From CAUZIZ01 sp047514575 (GTDB lineage Bacteria > Acidobacteriota > UBA6911 > RPQK01 > JAJDTT01): 6,821 bases of DNA. This document shows positions 1-6,008 of this stretch, piece after piece (the stretch's first letter is position 1; each line of letters starts with the position of its first letter). The notes beneath the pieces were generated by a model that saw only the letters and a program-made list of their open reading frames with translations, was not told where the DNA came from and did not search any database. Position numbers and translations under genes: made by a program. The stretch is taken from NCBI GenBank assembly GCA_047514575.1, contig JAKZYH010000264.1, positions 1 through 6,821 on the forward strand, given 5' to 3'.

Positions 1-1066
1 CCATCAGGGTGCCGACGAAAGGAACCGTACAGGTGAAGGAAACCAGGGAGAAGGTCAGCGCCATCAAGAGGATCCCGATCACGCCCCCAGTGGCAGATGC
101 CTTCTTGTCCAGGTAGGTAGTCCAGCTCGAGGGCAACCGGATTTCGAGGGCCCCGAAGAGGCTCAGCGCGAACACAACAAAGACCGCCGCGATTCCAATG
201 TTCACGAGGGGGCTCGCCGCCAGACGATTGATGCCCCCCAGACCAAACAGGAAGGTGAGGGCAAAACCCAGGAGGGTAAAGGTCAGGACGATCCCGAGGC
301 TGTACAGAGCCGCATCTGAGAGAGCCCGTTTTCTGGATACCGCCTCCCGCTTGGTGAAATACGAAACGGTGATGGGGATCATGGGGAAAACACAAGGAGT
401 AAGCAGGGCTAGAGCTCCCCAGGTCATCGAAAAGCCCAGGTAGGCGAAAAGCGACAGCGGGATCGCAGCGGCTGCGCCGGAATCGTTCGAATCTCCGCCC
501 TCAGCTTCTACTCCCTCAATCGGAGGAGTCGCCGCTCCCGGAGGCTCGGCTCTCGCCGGAGCAGACGCGGCCGCAGCCTCCGTTATGACCACCGGGGCTT
601 CCAGCGTTTTGGTTTGGGGCGGCAAGCAAAGGGTATCGCTGCAAACCATGAAGCGAACCTGGACCTGCAGAGCCTCTTCGCTTTCGGAAAGGCCCGGCTT
701 TACCTGAACCGGAACCAGGAAGTCGACCTTTCCATCGAAGAACTCAGCGTTGATTCCAAAATTGGGATCGAACTGAATCCGCGGCTCCGGCTGTCGGACC
801 TCTCCAGCCTGGGCAAAGGAGCCAGTCTCGGTGACGCTAATCGTCGTCCTGATCGGCCCCCCCGGTGGCTGGGTCAGGGAGTACAGATGCCACCCTTCTT
901 CGATACTTGCCTTTACAGTCGCATCAAAACGACTGTTCACGCCGACCTCTGGGGGTTCCACCACGAGCTCGAAGCGAACTTCATCCTTCCCCCAGGCAAG
1001 ACAGGCCAAGGCCAGCCAGAACAGCGGAAGGATCCGCATTGAAGCTGTCAGGTTAGATCCCATCAT
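1..1066 (-). CDS. dsbD: Thiol:disulfide interchange protein DsbD-like, 5' part (runs off the left edge)
   Basis: This open frame starts near 1066 and is still open at base 1, so about 355 residues are visible and the C-terminus is missing. It begins with a signal peptide (MRILPLFWLALACLAWG from the internal ATG at 1039). A periplasmic domain follows with the paired cysteines C142 and C147 in VCSDTLCLPPQ, typical of the DsbD N-terminal domain. Next is an Ala/Pro/Glu-rich linker (about residues 158-195), then hydrophobic helices with LTPCVFPMIPIT (C225) and SFTCTVPF (C346). These match the two redox cysteines of the DsbD/CcdA membrane domain. Family role: it passes electrons from cytoplasmic thioredoxin across the inner membrane to periplasmic thiol partners. 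A C-terminal thioredoxin domain is expected beyond the edge. In-frame ATGs at 1066, 1063 and 1039 all lack a clear Shine-Dalgarno, so the start is uncertain. It lies 53-80 nt after pyrC on the same strand and is probably cotranscribed. Function of the family is confident; the exact subfamily is less so. Confidence 0.9.
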   Translation of the reverse strand, partial: MMGSNLTASMRILPLFWLALACLAWGKDEVRFELVVEPPEVGVNSRFDATVKASIEEGWHLYSLTQPPGGPIRTTISVTETGSFAQAGEVRQPEPRIQFDPNFGINAEFFDGKVDFLVPVQVKPGLSESEEALQVQVRFMVCSDTLCLPPQTKTLEAPVVITEAAAASAPARAEPPGAATPPIEGVEAEGGDSNDSGAAAAIPLSLFAYLGFSMTWGALALLTPCVFPMIPITVSYFTKREAVSRKRALSDAALYSLGIVLTFTLLGFALTFLFGLGGINRLAASPLVNIGIAAVFVVFALSLFGALEIRLPSSWTTYLDKKASATGGVIGILLMALTFSLVSFTCTVPFVGTLM

Positions 1067-1119
1067 AATGAGGTTAGATGAATCGCGGAGGTTGATGGTT
1101 TCGTTTCCAGGCGCGGCCA

Positions 1120-2406
1120 TCAGCCGGAAACGATATTGCTGTGGACAATCTTCCCTCCCATTACGGTCAAGGCGGGCGCTCCATGAAGCTTCCATCCGTG
1201 GAAGGGACAGTTGCGGGCCTTGGATCGGAACCGGGACACATCGATCGTCACCTCCCGATCCGGATCGATGACCGTGACATCGGCTTCGACGCCTTCTTCT
1301 AGCGTCCCCTTGCTCAGCTTCAGGATCCTGCAGGGATTGACCGTGAACAGCTCTATTAGTCGCCGCTTGGAGATTAGCTCAGCTCTCACCAGCAGCTCCC
1401 AGGACAGAGGAATCGCGGTCTCCATCCCGATGACCCCGCTGGCCGCATGCTCGAAGGGAGCCTCCTTGTCCAGCCGGGTATGAGGTGCGTGATCGGTGCC
1501 AATAGCGTCAATCGTCCCATCAACCAGGCCCTGGATCATGGCCTCTGTATCTTGGGGCTCGCGTAACGGTGGCATCATCTTGAAGTTCGTGTCGTAGTCC
1601 TTGATGTCATGATCGCAGATACTGAAGTGGTGGGGAGTGACCTCACAGGTCACCGCGATCCCTTGCTGCTTGGCAGCTCGCACCCAATCCAGGGACTCAC
1701 GGGTCGAAAGATGCAGGATGTGGACCCGTCCCCCAGTAATGCGGCTGAGGATGATGTCTCGTGCAACGTGCAACTCTTCAGCCGAGCGGCTCAGACCGTG
1801 AAGGCCCAGTCGGGTGGATACCGCTCCCTCGTTCATGCACCCCTTAGCCGACAGCGGCAGATCCTCGCAGTGATCCAGGACAGGAATGTCGAAAATCTTG
1901 GCATACTCCAAGGCTCGTCGCATGATCTGGCTGTTCTGAACCGGGTGTCCGTCGTCGGTGACCGCCACGATTCCAGCCTTGTACATCTCGCCGATCTCAG
2001 CCAGCTCTTCCCCACCGGAGCCTTTGGTGACGGCGCCTACCGGAAAGACATTCACCAACCCCGCCTTCCGAGCCCGCTCTCGAATCAGCCGGGTAATCGC
2101 CTCGCAATCGTTGACTGGGGTTGTGTTGGGCATGCAAACAATGCTGGTAAACCCTCCCGCGACGGCCGATCGGCTTCCCGTGAGAATGGTCTCCTTGTCC
2201 TCGCGTCCTGGCTCCCGCAAGTGGACGTGCATATCCACGAATCCCGGTGCCACAATACAGCCAGCCACATCGACGACCTGCCAGGACTTCTTGGCCTGGA
2301 TCTTCCCGATCCTGGAAATCTTCCCCTTCTCGATCAAAAGGTCGGCTTGCTTCTCCAGGTCCTGTGCGGGATCGATGACGGTTCCATGTTGGAGCAGAAG
2401 GCTCAT
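1120..2406 (-). CDS. pyrC: Dihydroorotase, type I (PyrC)
   Basis: This gene encodes 428 residues, the normal length of type I dihydroorotases. The enzyme interconverts N-carbamoyl-aspartate and dihydroorotate (step 3 of UMP synthesis, cytosolic, Zn-dependent amidohydrolase). Visible landmarks are DMHVHLREPG (metal ligands H60 and H62, substrate R64), TDDG (D151), LDHCED (H179), LHLST (H232), NFKMMPPLR (N274, R282) and GTDHAPH (catalytic-type D305, then H309). The frame is open upstream to 2583, but that part lies inside pyrB in another frame. The ATG at 2406 gives the usual N-terminus (MSLLLQHGTVID) and has a GAGGA Shine-Dalgarno about 10 nt upstream. Its ATG overlaps the pyrB stop as ATGA, indicating translational coupling. 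In some bacteria type I PyrC forms a complex with PyrB that completes the active site, and the coupling fits that. One oddity: the usual Asn of the KMNPPLR motif is Met278. Confidence 0.97.
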   Translation of the reverse strand: MSLLLQHGTVIDPAQDLEKQADLLIEKGKISRIGKIQAKKSWQVVDVAGCIVAPGFVDMHVHLREPGREDKETILTGSRSAVAGGFTSIVCMPNTTPVNDCEAITRLIRERARKAGLVNVFPVGAVTKGSGGEELAEIGEMYKAGIVAVTDDGHPVQNSQIMRRALEYAKIFDIPVLDHCEDLPLSAKGCMNEGAVSTRLGLHGLSRSAEELHVARDIILSRITGGRVHILHLSTRESLDWVRAAKQQGIAVTCEVTPHHFSICDHDIKDYDTNFKMMPPLREPQDTEAMIQGLVDGTIDAIGTDHAPHTRLDKEAPFEHAASGVIGMETAIPLSWELLVRAELISKRRLIELFTVNPCRILKLSKGTLEEGVEADVTVIDPDREVTIDVSRFRSKARNCPFHGWKLHGAPALTVMGGKIVHSNIVSG

Positions 2407-3359
2407 GGTTCGGTTTCCTCGTCTGCACCCAACAAGAGGTAAAGGATCGCCATCCGCACCGCGACTCCGTTGTTTACCTGTTCGAGGATCACAGAATTGT
2501 GCCCGTCGGCCAGATCCGGATCGATTTCCACCCCTCGATTGATCGGCCCCGGGTGCATCACAATCGCGTCCGGTTTTGCCCACTTCATCTTTTGGTCACT
2601 CAAGCCATACAGGTCGAAGTACTCCTTCACGGACGGATAGAAAACCTCACTCTGCCGCTCCAGCTGGGTGCGGAGCATCATAACCACATCGGCCTGGTCA
2701 ATGGCCTCCTTCAAATGGTATGTGACCTGCCCTCCTACATGCTCAAACTCTGGGGGGATCAGCGTGGGCGGACCGCAGATGGAAACCCGGGCACCTGCCT
2801 TCGACAGCAAGATCGTGTTGGAACGGGCCACTCGGCTATGTGCGATGTCGCCTACGATCGCGACCCTGAGGCCTCTCAAGGACTCCTTGTGCTCCAGAAT
2901 GGTGTAGGCATCCTGCAGGGCCTGGGTAGGATGTTCATGCATCCCGTCTCCGGCGTTGAGAATGGAGCAGTCACGACAATAGTCGACCAGCAATCGCGGT
3001 GCCCCCGCGGCGGAGTGGCGTATCACGATGATGTCGGGGTTCATCGATTCCAGATTTCGTGCCGTGTCGATCAGAGACTCCCCTTTTCCCACGCTGCTGG
3101 CTGAAACGTTGAGGTTCACGGCATCGGCGCTGAGGCGTTTTGCTGCGATCTCGAAGGAGGACCGGGTCCGAGTAGAGGACTCGAAAAAGAGGTTGATGAC
3201 AGACTTACCGCGTAGCGTTGGGACCTTCTTCACCGCACGGGTTGAAATCTCTTTGAAGCTCCGAGCCGTCTTGAGGATCAACTCAATATCTGCTAGCGGC
3301 ATGTCTTCGATACCGAGCAGATGCTTACTGCTGAGGGCGTTTTGCCTCGAATTCGTCAT
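2403..3359 (-). CDS. pyrB: Aspartate carbamoyltransferase catalytic subunit (PyrB)
   Basis: This gene encodes 318 residues, slightly longer than the Bacillus enzyme. It condenses carbamoyl phosphate and aspartate to carbamoyl-aspartate, the committed step of pyrimidine synthesis, in the cytosol as catalytic trimers. Carbamoyl-phosphate domain: SSTRTRSSFE (residues 61-70), VGKGES (K92), IRHSAAGAP (R114, H115), and HEHPTQALQD (H143, Q146). Aspartate domain: GDIAHSRVARSN (R176, R179), MLRTQLER (R230, Q232) and HPGPINRGVEI (269-279), a form typical of the PyrR-associated, Bacillus-like enzymes rather than the E. coli holoenzyme. No pyrI regulatory subunit is adjacent. It follows pyrR after a 96-nt spacer and overlaps pyrC by 4 nt. 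The ATG at 3359 has no good Shine-Dalgarno; an AGAGGA lies too far upstream (about 19 nt) and sits inside a possible RNA switch. The N-terminus SKHLLGIEDM fits the family, so the start is probably correct. Confidence 0.97.
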   Translation of the reverse strand: MTNSRQNALSSKHLLGIEDMPLADIELILKTARSFKEISTRAVKKVPTLRGKSVINLFFESSTRTRSSFEIAAKRLSADAVNLNVSASSVGKGESLIDTARNLESMNPDIIVIRHSAAGAPRLLVDYCRDCSILNAGDGMHEHPTQALQDAYTILEHKESLRGLRVAIVGDIAHSRVARSNTILLSKAGARVSICGPPTLIPPEFEHVGGQVTYHLKEAIDQADVVMMLRTQLERQSEVFYPSVKEYFDLYGLSDQKMKWAKPDAIVMHPGPINRGVEIDPDLADGHNSVILEQVNNGVAVRMAILYLLLGADEETEP

Positions 3360-3377
3360 GGCAATACTGGAAGTCTG

Positions 3378-3444
3378 ATCCTCTCGGTGCGACCGCCTGT
3401 TCGCCGAAGGCCAATCAGATGACTCTCGCAGTCAGTCGAGAGGC
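3378..3444 (-). promoter_or_regulatory. Candidate attenuator or PyrR-responsive leader between pyrR and pyrB
   Basis: On the minus strand, shortly after the pyrR stop, CCTCTCG (3443-3437) can form two mutually exclusive stems. One is local, CTCTCG with CGAGAG (3428-3423), 6 bp with an 8-nt loop. The other is distal, CCTCTCG with CGAGAGG (3386-3380), 7 bp. The distal arm lies in ACCGAGAGGAU, which resembles the GNGAGG core of Bacillus-type PyrR-binding RNA loops. I see no U-tract terminator, so any switch might act on translation or through another mechanism. Pairings are read directly from sequence; the regulatory meaning is inference. Confidence 0.35.
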
Positions 3445-3455
3445 TCCCCTGAGAA

Positions 3456-4004
3456 TCAATGCGTGAGCGTGGACACGAAGACGCCTTCGGTCTCATCAAT
3501 GGGGGCAATCCTCACTTCGACCATCTCATTGTCAGCAGTGCCGACGACCCTACCCGTGTAGTCGGCCTGTATCGGAAGTTCACGGTGGCCCCGGTCGACC
3601 AGCACCACCAGCTCGACCTTTCTGGGACGGCCGTAGTCGCTTATGCTTTCAAGAGCCGCCCGGACAGTTCGCCCCGTGAAGAGGACATCATCTACCAACA
3701 GGATCTGCCGCTCGTTGACATCGAAGTCCAGGTGAGACTCTTCGACCACGGGCTGGGTGTCGACCAGCGAAAAATCATCGCGATAGAAGTTGATGTCTAG
3801 TATGCCCAAGGGGAGCTCGACTCCTGCTCGCTCCTTGATCTTCGCTTGGAGACGCTCAGCAAGCGGCACCCCTCGGCGACGAATGCCGATGAGCACGACA
3901 CCAACCAGAACTGGATGGCGTTCCAAGACCTCCCCACAGATGCGGGAAAGGATCTCGTCCATCTCGTCCTGGGTCATCACTCGGCGCGGCTGATCTGGAT
4001 TCAC
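3456..4004 (-). CDS. pyrR: PyrR: pyr operon RNA-binding regulator / uracil phosphoribosyltransferase
   Basis: With the GTG at 4004 the product is 182 residues, matching the usual 180 or so. PyrR binds pyr mRNA leaders in response to UMP versus PRPP to reduce pyr expression, and often has weak uracil phosphoribosyltransferase activity. Landmarks numbered from 4004: GIRRRG (40-45), DINFYRDD (about 70-77), the PRPP loop VDDVLFTGRT (104-113), and VDRGHRELPIQADY (136-149), the PyrR signature. The frame stays open to a GTG at 4079 with an ATG at 4040, but those would place the apparent promoter (TGGTCA, 17 nt, TATTAT at 4059-4031) inside the coding region and add a non-homologous extension. GGGGTG sits about 7 nt before the 4004 start and could serve as Shine-Dalgarno. 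An ATG at 3977 is a further alternative. It is the first gene of the minus-strand unit and is divergent from pyrK. The family is certain; the start is moderately sure. Confidence 0.95.
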   Translation of the reverse strand: MNPDQPRRVMTQDEMDEILSRICGEVLERHPVLVGVVLIGIRRRGVPLAERLQAKIKERAGVELPLGILDINFYRDDFSLVDTQPVVEESHLDFDVNERQILLVDDVLFTGRTVRAALESISDYGRPRKVELVVLVDRGHRELPIQADYTGRVVGTADNEMVEVRIAPIDETEGVFVSTLTH

Positions 4005-4030
4005 GTCTGGCACCCCAAAATGCGCTCGCG

Positions 4031-4059
4031 ATAATAGCATACGGCCTGTCCCCTGACCA
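4031..4059 (-). promoter_or_regulatory. Promoter for pyrR-pyrB-pyrC (sigma70-like)
   Basis: On the minus strand TGGTCA (4059-4054, 4 of 6 to TTGACA) is followed by a 17-nt spacer and TATTAT (4036-4031), with TG one base before the -10 (extended -10). The predicted transcription start is about 4024, giving a leader of about 20 nt to the GTG at 4004. The position agrees with the choice of pyrR start. Inferred from consensus only. Confidence 0.5.
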
Positions 4060-4065
4060 GCGAGT

Positions 4066-4089
4066 TCGGACGAGTACACCCGGGTCCGA
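4066..4089. promoter_or_regulatory. Inverted repeat between the divergent promoters (candidate operator)
   Basis: TCGGAC (4066-4071) and GTCCGA (4084-4089) form a perfect 6-bp inverted repeat with a 12-nt spacer. The 8-bp palindrome ACCCGGGT (4078-4085) overlaps the right half. It lies upstream of both the pyrR and pyrK promoters, where a DNA-binding regulator could control both. No regulator family is recognised, and a short repeat in GC-rich DNA can be chance. Confidence 0.25.
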
Positions 4090-4095
4090 CGGCTG

Positions 4096-4104
4096 TGCTA
4101 TTCT
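4096..4104 (+). promoter_or_regulatory. Extended -10 promoter for pyrK-pyrD
   Basis: TGCTATTCT is an extended -10 element (TG, one base, TATTCT at 4099-4104). No good -35 lies at the correct distance. Standard spacing puts the transcript start at about 4111, one base before the pyrK GTG at 4112, so the message may be leaderless. No Shine-Dalgarno precedes that GTG, which agrees. Confidence 0.45.
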
Positions 4105-4111
4105 GTCGACC

Positions 4112-4921
4112 GTGAGCCACATCTTGGAGGCGGAGGTCGTCGAAACCGTTCAACTCGCCGGCCCCAACTTCCTTCTTGCCGTCCGGGCTCCGGAAATTGC
4201 CGCAAATGTGAGACCGGGACAGTTCGTGATGGCCTCGGTGGCAGACGGATTGTCGCTTCCCCACCCCCTGTTGAAACGGGCTCTGGCAGTCTTTTCCGTA
4301 GAGCCGGAAGAGGGCCTTCCTTCTATTATCACGTTGCTTGTCAAAGTAGTGGGAGACGGAACCCAGAGGCTGGCCTCACTGCTGCCCGATGAGCGTGTGA
4401 ACCTGATCGGGCCCTTGGGAAATGGATTCAGTTTGTGGGGTTTGCCAGACAGGGTCCATTTGCTCGCCGCGGGCGGCGTCGGAATCGCCTCCTTTTATCT
4501 GCTGGCGGAGGAGCTGCGGCGATCCGGACAGGAGGTTCACCTACTCTACGGTGCGCGGACTGCAAAAGATCTGGTAGGACTGGAGTACTTCGAGCGGCTC
4601 CGGATTCCGCTCCTGCTCACGACCGACGATGGCAGCGCGGGCGTCAGGGGTCTGATCACCGCGGGGCTCGAGCACTACCTGACCCAGTTCGTTGATCGAA
4701 CACCCACACTCTACGTCTGCGGACCCGATCCCATGATGCAGGCAGTCTCAACCCTGGCCTCGCTTCACCAGATCCCTTGCCAGATCTCGGTGGAGTCAAA
4801 GATGGCCTGCGGCTTCGGTGTCTGCCTGGGTTGCACGATTGAAACCGTTGACTCCTACCGACTGGCCTGCAGCGACGGACCGGTATTCGACGCCGAAAAA
4901 TTCATCTGGCAGGAAGGATGA
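4112..4921 (+). CDS. pyrK: Dihydroorotate dehydrogenase electron-transfer subunit (PyrK)
   Basis: This gene encodes 269 residues, normal for PyrK. It carries FAD and a [2Fe-2S] cluster and passes electrons from the FMN subunit PyrD to NAD+, in a cytosolic PyrD2K2 heterotetramer. Domains in order: FAD-binding beta barrel (about 1-105) with RPGQFV (34-39) and LLKRALAVFS; NAD-binding domain (about 115-215) with AAGGVGIA (119-126), LYGARTAKDL and CGPDPMM (203-209); and the C-terminal cluster loop with C233, C238, C241 and C253 (ACGFGVCLGC, then LACSDGPVF). All four cluster cysteines are present. The flavin motif is slightly unusual: family members commonly have R-P-x-S, while here R56 and S62 are separated by ALAVF. 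The start is GTG at 4112, immediately downstream of a -10 element and without a Shine-Dalgarno, giving the standard N-terminus. It lies 53 nt before pyrD on the same strand. Confidence 0.95.
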   Translation: MSHILEAEVVETVQLAGPNFLLAVRAPEIAANVRPGQFVMASVADGLSLPHPLLKRALAVFSVEPEEGLPSIITLLVKVVGDGTQRLASLLPDERVNLIGPLGNGFSLWGLPDRVHLLAAGGVGIASFYLLAEELRRSGQEVHLLYGARTAKDLVGLEYFERLRIPLLLTTDDGSAGVRGLITAGLEHYLTQFVDRTPTLYVCGPDPMMQAVSTLASLHQIPCQISVESKMACGFGVCLGCTIETVDSYRLACSDGPVFDAEKFIWQEG

Positions 4922-4936
4922 AGTAGAGGAACGGCG

Positions 4937-4978
4937 ATGAACCGGTTTCAGGCAGAACGCAGGGAGAGCGGCCGGTGA
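4937..4978 (+). CDS. Possible 13-codon mini-ORF coupling pyrK to pyrD
   Basis: ATG at 4937 is preceded by AGAGGA with about 8 nt spacing, a better ribosome site than most genes here. It reads MNRFQAERRESGR and stops at TGA 4976-4978, overlapping the pyrD GTG (4975-4977) as GTGA. It is in a different frame from pyrD. It may keep ribosomes moving from pyrK to pyrD (translational coupling) or may be chance. The peptide resembles nothing I recognise. Confidence 0.3.
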   Translation: MNRFQAERRESGR

Positions 4979-5889
4979 CCGAGGAGGCGAGCCTCGAGGT
5001 CAACGTTGGGGACCTTCGCCTGAAGAACCCAGTGCTAACCGCCTCCGGGACCTTCGGCTACGGCCTGGAGTTCACGCGATTCTTCGACATCTCCAAATTG
5101 GGCGGGTTCTGCACCAAGGGCCTGTCTCTTGAGCCCATGCCGGGCAACGCCCCCGAGCGCATCGCCGAGACTCCCGCAGGGATGCTCAATGCCATTGGCC
5201 TGGAGAATGTAGGTACCGAGCAATTCCTCAGCGAAAAGCTTCCGCGTCTGGAGGCTTATGAAACCCATGTCATTGGCAATATCTTTGGCAAGACAATCGA
5301 GGAATTCATTGCGATCGTCGGGCGCCTTAATCCCTACCCCAAGGTCAGCGCTTACGAGCTCAATATCTCCTGCCCCAACATCGAGCAGGGAGGCATTGAG
5401 TTCGGTCACGATCGGGTCCAGACCGACCGTGTCGTCCGAGCGGTGAAAAGGGTTTCGGACAAGCCGGTGTGGGTCAAACTCTCACCTAACGTAACCGATG
5501 TCAGTGCCTTCGCACGGACCTGTGAAGACGCGGGTGCAGACGCGGTCAGTCTGGTCAACACCTTCGTTGGCATGAGCGTCGATGTCCAGCGACGCCAGGC
5601 CGTGTTGTCCAACCGCACCGGAGGCCTTTCCGGACCCGCTATCCGCCCGTTGGCGGTGCGCCTGGTGTACGAAGTGTCCCAGGTCGTAGAGATTCCAGTG
5701 ATCGGTATCGGTGGCATCGAAACGGCTCAAGATGCTCTGGAATTCATGCTTGCCGGGGCCACCGCTATCCAGGTGGGAACCGCCAACTTCCACGACCCGC
5801 TTGCCTCTCTCAAGATCGTTCAAGGGCTCCAGGACTACTGCCAGGAACACCAAATCACAGATATCAATCAGATCATCGCCTCAGTTTGA
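4975..5889 (+). CDS. pyrD: Dihydroorotate dehydrogenase, class 1B catalytic subunit (PyrD)
   Basis: This gene encodes 304 residues, usual for class 1B. It oxidises dihydroorotate to orotate using FMN and, with PyrK, NAD+ as final acceptor; it is soluble and has no membrane anchor. TIM-barrel landmarks: TASGTFGYG (22-30), FCTKGLS (K48), ETPAGMLNAIGLEN (65-78), ELNISCPN (128-135) with catalytic base C133 between N130 and N135, VKLSPN (K168), SLVNTF (192-197), TGGLSGPAI (215-223), GIGGI (244-248) and the FMN phosphate loop AIQVGTA (264-270). The catalytic cysteine rather than serine separates it from class 2, and the adjacent pyrK supports class 1B. The GTG start has a GGGAG Shine-Dalgarno about 8 nt upstream and gives the normal N-terminus SLEVNVGDLRLKNPV. 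No convincing terminator follows the stop; a weak GGAGC-TTT-GCTCT hairpin at 5896-5908 has no U-tract. Confidence 0.96.
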   Translation: MTEEASLEVNVGDLRLKNPVLTASGTFGYGLEFTRFFDISKLGGFCTKGLSLEPMPGNAPERIAETPAGMLNAIGLENVGTEQFLSEKLPRLEAYETHVIGNIFGKTIEEFIAIVGRLNPYPKVSAYELNISCPNIEQGGIEFGHDRVQTDRVVRAVKRVSDKPVWVKLSPNVTDVSAFARTCEDAGADAVSLVNTFVGMSVDVQRRQAVLSNRTGGLSGPAIRPLAVRLVYEVSQVVEIPVIGIGGIETAQDALEFMLAGATAIQVGTANFHDPLASLKIVQGLQDYCQEHQITDINQIIASV

Positions 5890-5971
5890 GACGGCGGAGC
5901 TTTGCTCTCTGGGCCGAAGTACTCTCCTTCTTTCGAGCCTTGGGGCGCACGGCGTCTTGGGGGCCACCGCA

Positions 5972-6002
5972 TCGACAGACGGCGAGAAATCCGGGTTAGA
6001 AT
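5972..6002 (+). promoter_or_regulatory. Promoter for the exported-protein gene at 6009
   Basis: TCGACA (5972-5977, 5 of 6 to TTGACA), a 19-nt spacer and TAGAAT (5997-6002). Standard spacing puts +1 at 6009, exactly the A of the start codon, so a leaderless message is predicted. No Shine-Dalgarno is present before that ATG. The remaining sequence between pyrD and here (5890-5971) shows nothing clear. Confidence 0.5.
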
Positions 6003-6008
6003 AGTCCT

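Noticed and set aside
198..1271. Plus-strand open frames opposite dsbD
   Set aside because: The minus strand encodes a coherent DsbD with signal peptide, paired cysteines and membrane helices, so the plus-strand frames are shadows.
1609..2542. Long plus-strand open frames opposite pyrC and pyrB
   Set aside because: They are antisense shadows of strongly supported genes in GC-rich DNA, with no recognisable protein features.
2407..2583. Extension of pyrC upstream to 2583
   Set aside because: The extra 59 residues lie within pyrB in another frame, look unlike dihydroorotases, and the ATG at 2406 has a Shine-Dalgarno and the normal N-terminus.
5896..5908. Hairpin GGAGC-TTT-GCTCT after pyrD as a terminator
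   Set aside because: Stem is only about 5 bp including a G-U pair, and there is no U-tract after it.
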